The notes beneath the pieces are model-generated. The model was not told the origin of the DNA. It ran no database searches and worked only from the letters and a program-made list of their open reading frames with translations. A program made the position numbers and the translations under genes. 10,662 bases of DNA, taken from Neisseriaceae bacterium. GTDB lineage: Bacteria; Pseudomonadota; Gammaproteobacteria; Burkholderiales; Neisseriaceae. Position 1 is the stretch's first letter. Each line of letters starts with the position of its first letter. Positions 5,038 to 10,662 of the stretch are shown piece by piece. Where the stretch lies: the NCBI GenBank assembly GCA_030146285.1, contig JASLBZ010000120.1, forward strand, positions 1-10,662, in the 5' to 3' direction.

Positions 5038-6465
5038 ATGTCTGAGAACGGTAATTTTGCCAAAGTCCTCGGTACCAAAGAGGTATTGGCGCTGGCATTT
5101 GGTGCGATGATTGGCTGGGGCTGGATTGTATTAACTGGCGATTGGATTCAATCTGCTGGTAGTTTTGGTGCCATTATAGCAATGGCATTGGGCAGTATTA
5201 TCATTATCTTTATTGGATTGGCGTATGCCGAGCTGGCTTCTGCGATGCCCCAAGAAGGTGGTGCACAAATTTTTACCTATCGGGCACTGGGGCATTCCGC
5301 ATCCTTTTTATGTACATGGTCGCTCATTTTGGGCTATGTTTCCGTTGTGGCATTCGAAGCTGTGGCTTTGCCTACGGTATTGGATAATTTGATTCCCAAT
5401 TACCAAGTGATTCGACTTTGGAACGTGGCCGGTTGGGATGTCTACTTAACGTGGGCTTTGGTGGGCATGGCAGGAACTGCTTTGGTGGTGGCTTTGAATT
5501 ACTTTGGTATTCAGGGTGCCAGTGCATTTCAAACCATGGTGACTTTGGTTATTGTTATTGTGGGTGCTGCATTTGTTCTGGCATCGGGTATTAATGGCTC
5601 AGAAAGCAATTTGATGCCGCATTTTAATACCACACCGATTGAGAACAGTCCGTTTAATCCCATGCTCGCTGGCATGTTGCCTGTGATTATGATGGTACCG
5701 TTTATGTTTGTGGGTTTTGATGTGATTCCACAAACCGCATCAGAAATCAATTTGCCACCCAAGTCTATTGGTCGTTTGCTCATCGCGTCGGTATTGGCTG
5801 CTATGGTGTTTTATTGCGCGATTATTTTTGGTGTGAGTTATGCTCTGCCACAAAATGTTATGAACGGTGATGTTTTGACCACACCACAAGCGATGGAAGC
5901 TGTATTCAATACCCATTGGGCTGCCAAAGTGATGGTATTGGCTGGTTTGGCTGGTATTGTGACCAGTTGGAATGCATTCTTTATCGGTGGTAGTCGTGCT
6001 ATTTATGCTTTGGCTCATGCCAAAATGTTGCCAGCATTCTTAGGTAAGGTACATCCGATTCACAAGACTCCCGTGAATGCGATTTACTTAATCGGTATCT
6101 GTACTTTCTTCGCACCGCTATTGGGTCGAAAAGCCTTGTTGTGGTTTGTGAATGCGGGTAGTTTGGGCATTGTGATTGCTTACTTTATGGTGTGCATCTC
6201 ATTCTTGGTATTGCGTCGACGTGAGCCGAATATGAAACGCCCATTTAAAGTTGCCAATGGTACCTTGGTTGGTATTATCGCTTCGGTTTGCAGTGCTGGT
6301 TTGATTTACATGTACATGCCATTTAGCCCATCTGCTTTGAGTTTTGGGGAGTGGATGATTTTTGGTGTGTGGATGGTGTTGGGCTTGTTCTTTTATGTGA
6401 GTGCACGCAAGCAATTTGGTACCAAAGAGACCAAACACATCATTACCAAAGATTGGACATCTTGA
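5038..6465 (+). CDS. APC-superfamily amino acid/polyamine permease
   Basis: The 475-residue integral membrane protein has about 12 hydrophobic segments. TM1 carries LAFGAMIGWGWIV (residues 18-30), matching the substrate-backbone loop of APC transporters (usually GAxIGxGIF), followed by LAYAELASAMPQEGGAQIFTYRALG, the conserved TM2-TM3 loop. Later NAFFIGGSRAIYALAHAKMLP and the HPIHKTPVNAI loop are also typical. It would import an amino acid or related cation at the inner membrane; the substrate cannot be read from sequence. The ATG at 5038 is chosen because AAAGGAG (5025-5031) lies six bases upstream. The frame is open back to a TTG at 4984, but that would lie in the palindrome and lacks a ribosome site. 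A terminator follows at 6477. Confidence 0.88.
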   Translation: MSENGNFAKVLGTKEVLALAFGAMIGWGWIVLTGDWIQSAGSFGAIIAMALGSIIIIFIGLAYAELASAMPQEGGAQIFTYRALGHSASFLCTWSLILGYVSVVAFEAVALPTVLDNLIPNYQVIRLWNVAGWDVYLTWALVGMAGTALVVALNYFGIQGASAFQTMVTLVIVIVGAAFVLASGINGSESNLMPHFNTTPIENSPFNPMLAGMLPVIMMVPFMFVGFDVIPQTASEINLPPKSIGRLLIASVLAAMVFYCAIIFGVSYALPQNVMNGDVLTTPQAMEAVFNTHWAAKVMVLAGLAGIVTSWNAFFIGGSRAIYALAHAKMLPAFLGKVHPIHKTPVNAIYLIGICTFFAPLLGRKALLWFVNAGSLGIVIAYFMVCISFLVLRRREPNMKRPFKVANGTLVGIIASVCSAGLIYMYMPFSPSALSFGEWMIFGVWMVLGLFFYVSARKQFGTKETKHIITKDWTS

Positions 6466-6476
6466 TGTTTGGAACT

Positions 6477-6507
6477 AAAAAAAGCTGCCAAAAGGCAGCT
6501 TTTTTTT
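6477..6507. terminator. Bidirectional intrinsic terminator after the permease gene
   Basis: A perfect 13-bp stem, AAAAAAAGCTGCC (6477-6489) and GGCAGCTTTTTTT (6494-6506), has an AAAA loop. The T run (6500-6507) ends permease transcription and the A run ends the convergent DUF535 gene, whose stop codon is four bases away. Confidence 0.92.
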
Positions 6508-6511
6508 GATG

Positions 6512-7378
6512 TTACTTTGGGATGTTCGAATGGATACTGTCTTGCAAAGCATCTAATAAAGCATAGCGTTTTCGGTACATAGAACGTTTTTTACTGGCAA
6601 TCTCAGACAGATCTTTACGACAAGCTTCCAATGGAATTTGGTAATAACCTAATGCAGCATTTGTTTTACCTTGGCATTCACTCCAAAAAGAATTGTAATC
6701 AAATTTCACTTTGTTATTGTAACGCCTGGTTTTGATTTGATTTTGAAATGGAATGCCCAGTAAAGACGTGATTCCAATTTGTTTGGCAAACTCCCTTACA
6801 ATTTGAATCAACAAAAAATGAGGGCGCATGCCAAAGAAAACTTTGGTTAAAGCACTCATGCAAACGCTCGCATCTATTTTGGGGCCTTGCATAGAGGTAA
6901 TGAGCATTTGCTTGTCGGCTAGCAATACAAAAGTACACTGGTAAATCAGCTCATCATTGGATTTTTTACGCAACGAAATACACCAAAAACCTTCTTCACA
7001 ACAAATGGTATTGAATTCCAATGAGGCTGTATAGTCATCCAAAATATCGGCCAAAACATATTTTTGTTGGCGTAATAAAGTGTTGTTTGGATCGATGGTT
7101 TGCAAGATTTGCAGATTTCGTTGCCAATCGTCGATCAATAGCTGGTGTTTTTGTTTGTTGGGCAGCGTTTTATCAGCGAAATTTTTAAGCAGAGTATAGC
7201 TAAGCTCTTGGCGATTGTTAAACAAGCTCACCAAGATAGGCGATTGATTAACAAACGCCTCAAAGTTTTGGATATAGGGTTTGGCTCGCCAATAGCGAAT
7301 GGCGAATTTACTGATGTGAAGCGGATTGTTAAAGCTGTGTTCTTGGTATAGGTAACGCGTTGGAAATCGATAGATCAT
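6512..7378 (-). CDS. DUF535 (VirK/YbjX) family protein
   Basis: The 288-residue protein (from ATG at 7378) shows the DUF535 pattern in order: FPTRYLYQEHSF near the N-terminus, EEGFWCISL (129-137), SMQGP (162-166), FLLIQIVREFAKQIG (188-202), GIPFQNQ (208-214), FDYNSFW (226-232) and a basic C-terminal SKKRSMYRKRYALLD (262-276). No signal peptide or membrane span is evident. Shigella VirK and Salmonella/E. coli relatives are linked to virulence and envelope stress phenotypes, but no biochemical activity is established. The start is uncertain: the frame also has a TTG at 7405 giving nine more residues, and neither has a clear ribosome site. It is monocistronic as far as can be seen, with 199 bases between it and the xthA stop codon upstream. 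Confidence 0.82.
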   Translation of the reverse strand: MIYRFPTRYLYQEHSFNNPLHISKFAIRYWRAKPYIQNFEAFVNQSPILVSLFNNRQELSYTLLKNFADKTLPNKQKHQLLIDDWQRNLQILQTIDPNNTLLRQQKYVLADILDDYTASLEFNTICCEEGFWCISLRKKSNDELIYQCTFVLLADKQMLITSMQGPKIDASVCMSALTKVFFGMRPHFLLIQIVREFAKQIGITSLLGIPFQNQIKTRRYNNKVKFDYNSFWSECQGKTNAALGYYQIPLEACRKDLSEIASKKRSMYRKRYALLDALQDSIHSNIPK

Positions 7379-7536
7379 GTCATATTTCGTTGATTGAATA
7401 GACAATCAAGTCACTTTGATAAAGAATAAAATAACGCAATGTTACCATGCCAATGAAGTGAAGGGCACTTTGCAGGCACATTGTCACATTTGTATCACAA
7501 AACCTGAGGCAAGCGAACAACACTTCTCTTACAAAC

Positions 7537-7565
7537 CAATAGGCAGGCTGTCACGCTGCCTATTG
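7537..7565 (-). terminator. Hairpin after xthA, probable terminator with degenerate uptake-sequence arms
   Basis: A perfect 10-bp stem, CAATAGGCAG (7537-7546) and CTGCCTATTG (7556-7565), has a nine-base loop and lies 12 bases after the xthA stop codon. There is only a short T-rich stretch on the minus strand. On the minus strand AGGCAGCGTGAC matches ten of twelve bases of the uptake sequence. Confidence 0.6.
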
Positions 7566-7577
7566 AATCTTCGTTAT

Positions 7578-8342
7578 TTATGCAAGCGTAATGGTAACAG
7601 GCGCATGGTCGCTGGGTCGTTCCCAACCTCGTGTTGCTTCATCGACAACCACGCTTTGCGTATTGGCTAATAAATTGGCAGTGACCAAAATCAAGTCAAT
7701 GCGCAAGCCCAATTTGCGACGGAACATGTTCATGCGGTAATCCCACCAAGTGTAGGCAACTGTATCTGGATACAAATGGTGAAAAGAATCGGTTAAACCC
7801 AAATCAAGTAGGTTTTTTAACCACAAACGTTCTGCATCAGAACACAAAATCTTGCCCTCCCATTTAACTGGGTCGTACACATCGATGTCATGTGGGGCAA
7901 TATTGAAGTCACCCAATAACACCACTTTCTCATGTTCTGCCAATTCGGCTTTCATTTTGTTGTGAAGCGATGCAAACCATTTTTCTTTGTAGGCATACTT
8001 TTCAGTACCAACTGCTTCACCATTGACACAGTAAACATCGATCACACGGGTATCGCCAAAGGTTGCGGCAATCACACGGCGTTGTGGGTCGTCAAAATCG
8101 GTAAAACCAACCGTCACATCGGTGGCAGGTAATTTACTGATTAACGCCACACCGTTATAGGTTTTTTGGCCATACCAAGCACAGTGGTAGCCGATTTCAG
8201 TGAATGCTGCTTCTGGAAATTTATCATGATCCAGTTTCAATTCTTGAAGTGCCAATACATCCACAGGGTTGTCAGTTAACCATTGAATAACATGGGGCAA
8301 GCGAACGTTGAGAGAGTTAACATTCCAAGTGGTAATTTGCAT
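7578..8342 (-). CDS. xthA: Exodeoxyribonuclease III (AP endonuclease, ExoA/XthA family)
   Basis: The 254-residue protein has the complete endonuclease/exonuclease/phosphatase-fold active site: Asn7 (WNVNSL), Glu34 (LQELK), Tyr104, Asp145/Asn147 (GDFNIAP), Asp216 (RIDLILV) and Asp245-His246 (PSDHAPV). It incises DNA 5' to abasic sites and removes blocked 3' ends in base excision repair. Length is near the family norm (E. coli ExoIII 268). The ATG at 8342 has AGGA five bases upstream. It starts 13 bases after the TauE/SafE-like gene, so both are probably one transcript, closed by the hairpin at 7537-7565. Confidence 0.95.
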   Translation of the reverse strand: MQITTWNVNSLNVRLPHVIQWLTDNPVDVLALQELKLDHDKFPEAAFTEIGYHCAWYGQKTYNGVALISKLPATDVTVGFTDFDDPQRRVIAATFGDTRVIDVYCVNGEAVGTEKYAYKEKWFASLHNKMKAELAEHEKVVLLGDFNIAPHDIDVYDPVKWEGKILCSDAERLWLKNLLDLGLTDSFHHLYPDTVAYTWWDYRMNMFRRKLGLRIDLILVTANLLANTQSVVVDEATRGWERPSDHAPVTITLA

Positions 8343-8355
8343 ATCAATCCTAAGC

Positions 8356-9021
8356 TTATTTAAAAACGAGTATCAGTTGTACAACTGCAATGGCAATCAC
8401 CATCAAACCAGCCACGATGCGCACCATTTTATGTTGAAAAAAGCGCTTAATGCTGCTGGCCAAAAAACCAATCATGAGTAAATTTGGCAGTGTACCAAGC
8501 CCGAATGCTAACATAATCAAACCGCCTTGTAAGGCACTGCCTGAGGTTAATGCATAGGTTGATGCGGTGTAAACCAAGCCACAAGGTAACCAGCCCCAAA
8601 GAACGCCAGCCATTAGGCTGCCAGAATAGGAGCGAATGGGCAGGAATTTGCCCAAAATGGGATTGAGTTTCTTCCAAATGGGTTTGCCAATGATTTCCAG
8701 TTTTTGGATACCATGAGAAAAACCAGCCAGATACAAACCCATTAAAATTAACAAGCCATTGGCAATGGCAAATAACCCCAGTTGTAAGGTTCTGTCTTGT
8801 TGTAAGCCAATTGCAAATTGGGTGAGTGCACCGAGCAACACACCAATAACGACATAACTGAAGATTCTGCCAAAATTGAGCAAAAAAATCATCGGTAAGC
8901 GTTTCATGTGCTTGGGAATTTGCAATACAAATGCAGAGCTAAGACCTCCGCACATACCAACACAGTGTCCACCACTTAAAAAACCACTCATAAAGATGGC
9001 CAATAAAGAAAGAGATTCCAT
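8356..9021 (-). CDS. TauE/SafE-like membrane protein (DsbD_2 / cytochrome-biogenesis transmembrane family)
   Basis: The 221-residue protein has about six hydrophobic segments. Two cysteine motifs stand out: SGGHCVGMCGG (16-26, Cys20 and Cys24) in the first segment and LWGWLPCGLVYTA (141-153, Cys147). These are typical of the family annotated as sulfite exporter TauE/SafE or UreH-like, whose members often sit beside cbb3 oxidase maturation genes and may move copper or reducing equivalents; here no cco gene is in the window. Any role in metal or redox transport is inference. The start codon at 9021 has only a weak ribosome site. It is the first gene of a probable operon with xthA. Confidence 0.85.
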   Translation of the reverse strand: MESLSLLAIFMSGFLSGGHCVGMCGGLSSAFVLQIPKHMKRLPMIFLLNFGRIFSYVVIGVLLGALTQFAIGLQQDRTLQLGLFAIANGLLILMGLYLAGFSHGIQKLEIIGKPIWKKLNPILGKFLPIRSYSGSLMAGVLWGWLPCGLVYTASTYALTSGSALQGGLIMLAFGLGTLPNLLMIGFLASSIKRFFQHKMVRIVAGLMVIAIAVVQLILVFK

Positions 9022-9048
9022 TGTAATATCGCTGTTTGATAAAGTAAT

Positions 9049-9054
9049 ATTATA
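9049..9054 (-). promoter_or_regulatory. Candidate -10 box of the TauE/SafE-xthA operon
   Basis: The minus strand carries a consensus TATAAT (complement of 9049-9054) 27 bases before the start codon, predicting a leader of about 20 bases. No acceptable -35 hexamer lies 16-18 bases upstream, so it is either activator-dependent or fortuitous in AT-rich DNA. Confidence 0.3.
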
Positions 9055-9107
9055 ACGTGTTGTTCACCCTAGGCGCGTATGAGTTTTGTATTGCTGATTG
9101 TATGAAA

Positions 9108-9139
9108 ATAGCCAAATGCAAAAATATGCATCTGGCTAT
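9108..9139 (-). terminator. Hairpin terminator after the Ntn hydrolase gene
   Basis: In minus-strand RNA, 9139-9127 (AUAGCCAGAUGCA) pairs over 13 bases with 9120-9108 with one G-U wobble and a six-base loop, followed by UUU. In plus-strand RNA the same site has an A-C mismatch, so the fold favours the minus strand. It starts 24 bases after the hydrolase stop codon. Confidence 0.65.
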
Positions 9140-9162
9140 CATTTTGAATCCTGAAACAGTTT

Positions 9163-10191
9163 TTACGCGTATTTGGATTGTTTGGTCACAGTGCCTTGTT
9201 CGGTGATGAAACTGGTTGATTGAGGGAACGCAATGTAGGTCACTTCATCAGCGTCTAAATCAAAATCACTGAATGAATAGCTGTGAATATTCATGTCATG
9301 AATGGTGCTGACATAGGCTTTCTTGCTATTTGAATCAAAACACACGCTGTATAAGGTTGTTTCCATGCTTTGAGTGGTTTCGTCGTAATATAAACCATAA
9401 GGAATGGTAAATGATTTGAGCAATTGAAAATACTGATTGATGGCATGGATTTCATTGCCAGCAATGGGAGCATTTTGCAAGGCATAAGCTGCTCGAATAA
9501 AACGCAAGATAGAACGGTAGTCACGATTGGTTTTGACAAAGCTTGGCACATCATCAAAGAACTTTTCTTTTAAAGTTTGTATGCCAATGCAATCAATGCT
9601 GATTTTTGCATTGTCTAAACAAGCTTGGTAAAGATTAACCAACCAGTTGAAGTTATAAGTATTGGTAATGGTGCCAATCATATTATCGTGTACAAGCCAG
9701 CTGTGCTTGTCATATTCAACTACAATACTAGCCCCACTTTTGTCAGCAAAGGCAAACTGCAACGGCACGGTGAAGCCCGACTCTATTAATGCTAAGTTGG
9801 TGATGTCAATATAATTGAGCATGTTAATCACCTCATTAACATCTTTGCAGTTTCCCAGCAAAAACGTTAAAACCATATAGCTTGACATGGCAAATGTTTT
9901 CGTTGAATCAGGAACTGTTGGGTATTCAGGAGCGTTGGGTGCGTAATTGGCACAGCCCATTAAACCATGCTCATTCATGCCATCATTTACTGAGGTTGAG
10001 CTATAACAATTAATACCCATGACAGCATGTTGTGTTGTTAGGGTCGCAATTGGAGATGCAAAATTCAAATTATCATAACACTCAGACTGACGCGGTATAA
10101 ACAATAAATTGGCATTGTAATTAAAAGCATAATCCATATTGCTGCCTAAAAGACAACCGTCTGTGTAAGGTAAAATTAGGGTGGTACACAT
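9163..10191 (-). CDS. Choloylglycine hydrolase / linear amide C-N hydrolase (Ntn, C59-type) family protein
   Basis: The 342-residue protein begins MCTTL; after Met removal Cys becomes the N-terminal nucleophile, as in bile salt hydrolase (BSH) and penicillin V acylase (PVA). Matching BSH residues are Asp20 (SNMDY), Asn82 (GCANY), Asn177 (TITNTYNF) and Arg230 (ILRFIRAAY; Arg233 is an alternative). The position of BSH Arg18 is Ser17 here (GSNMD instead of GRNMD). No signal peptide is seen, so it is cytoplasmic. Substrates in the family include conjugated bile salts, penicillin V and acyl-homoserine lactones; which applies here cannot be told. AAGGA lies five to six bases before the ATG at 10191. 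It has its own promoter and terminator and lies next to a tRNA gene. Confidence 0.85.
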   Translation of the reverse strand: MCTTLILPYTDGCLLGSNMDYAFNYNANLLFIPRQSECYDNLNFASPIATLTTQHAVMGINCYSSTSVNDGMNEHGLMGCANYAPNAPEYPTVPDSTKTFAMSSYMVLTFLLGNCKDVNEVINMLNYIDITNLALIESGFTVPLQFAFADKSGASIVVEYDKHSWLVHDNMIGTITNTYNFNWLVNLYQACLDNAKISIDCIGIQTLKEKFFDDVPSFVKTNRDYRSILRFIRAAYALQNAPIAGNEIHAINQYFQLLKSFTIPYGLYYDETTQSMETTLYSVCFDSNSKKAYVSTIHDMNIHSYSFSDFDLDADEVTYIAFPQSTSFITEQGTVTKQSKYA

Positions 10192-10213
10192 AAAGATCCT
10201 TGATGATTTTTGT

Positions 10214-10242
10214 GTTATATGATTTCAATAGTCACGACGCAA
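10214..10242 (-). promoter_or_regulatory. Candidate promoter of the Ntn hydrolase gene
   Basis: On the minus strand TTGCGT (complement of 10237-10242) and TATAAC (complement of 10214-10219) are 17 bases apart. Transcription would start near 10207, leaving a leader of about 15 bases with the AAGGA ribosome site. Confidence 0.45.
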
Positions 10243-10546
10243 ATGAATATTGGTATTTACGTTGTTGGCTATTGATTTTATTGTAGTGGTAACCGTATTA
10301 TTTTATTCCAGTAATTCTTTTGAAACCAATTGTTTATGATAAATTTTTTTATCTTTTTATTAATTAAAAAATAATAGATAAACTATTACAAAACTTTATA
10401 AAAAAATGCAGTATTAACGCTAGATTGTCAGTTTGAGTCATGATGAATTTAGGCTGTTGTAAGCCTTATTGTTATCGCCGCGGCAGAAGATGCGCTTTAA
10501 TAAAATGAATGATTATAAAGAGATAGGCTTCCAATTGAATTGGCTC

Positions 10547-10574
10547 TTCCAATATGAATATATTGTGCTATAAT
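10547..10574 (+). promoter_or_regulatory. Promoter of the tRNA gene, extended -10
   Basis: TGCTATAAT at 10566-10574 is a perfect -10 box with the TGn extension. The -35 is weak (TTCCAA at 10547-10552, 16-base spacing), which an extended -10 can tolerate. Transcription would start about 14 bases before the mature tRNA end. Confidence 0.6.
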
Positions 10575-10595
10575 TCTGGCTCATTTTGCTTTAAC

Positions 10596-10662
<67 letters not shown>

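Larger units (their letters stand above)
10192..10595. other. 404-base AT-rich intergenic region between the Ntn hydrolase and tRNA genes
   Basis: It contains the hydrolase promoter at the left and the tRNA promoter at the right. The stretch around 10310-10410 is extremely AT-rich with A and T runs. A small stem AGGCT (10451-10455) / AGCCT (10462-10466) and an 8-base direct repeat CTTCCAAT (10528-10535, 10546-10553) are the only other structure seen. I find no supportable gene. Confidence 0.6.

Noticed and set aside
9289..9303. Perfect 15-base palindrome ATTCATGTCATGAAT
   Set aside because: It lies within the hydrolase coding sequence and is explained by codons for His-Asp-Met-Asn; no regulatory reason was found.
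10505..10573. Short open frame of 22 codons before the tRNA gene
   Set aside because: It has no ribosome site, and it ends inside the tRNA promoter.

Overview
The window looks like chromosomal DNA of an AT-rich member of the Neisseriaceae (Betaproteobacteria). The main clue is an exact inverted pair of the 12-mer AGGCAGCCTGAA. From memory this is the Kingella-type dialect of the neisserial DNA uptake sequence, and here it forms the stem of a terminator. The housekeeping genes (grxC-secB, tsaD, xthA, S13 carboxypeptidase) fit this placement. I cannot fix the genus; Kingella, Vitreoscilla, Alysiella or a relative are all possible.

Layout. Positions 2-1428: the 3' end of a D-Ala-D-Ala carboxypeptidase gene (dacB type), then grxC and secB behind their own promoter, closed by a strong bidirectional terminator. 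Positions 1464-2489: tsaD on the minus strand, convergent with secB. Positions 2740-3731: an rraA-family gene and an osmC-family gene, translationally coupled and ending at the uptake-sequence hairpin. Positions 3733-4428: a minus-strand nucleoside phosphorylase of the methylthioinosine/methylthioadenosine type. Positions 4429-5037: an AT-rich gap with two palindromic sites sharing the half-site TTGTCAT, one before the phosphorylase and one before the permease. Positions 5038-6507: an APC-family permease and its terminator. Positions 6512-7378: a DUF535 (VirK/YbjX) protein. Positions 7537-9021: a two-gene minus-strand operon of a TauE/SafE-like (DsbD_2) membrane protein followed by exonuclease III. 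Positions 9108-10242: a choloylglycine-hydrolase-family Ntn amidase with its own promoter and terminator. Positions 10547-10662: the promoter and 5' part of a CAU-anticodon tRNA, probably tRNA-Ile2, cut by the window end.

Most genes are ordinary housekeeping or common accessory genes, and I see no phage, transposase, CRISPR array or defence island. The points most worth a second look are: uptake sequences used as a terminator; the shared palindromic half-site before two divergent genes; an RraA homologue that keeps the aldolase-type GD...RD signature; an Ntn hydrolase with Ser where the family normally has a catalytic-site Arg; and a possible split small gene in the 540-base gap. No new system is evident. 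The function of each accessory gene is inferred from motifs only.
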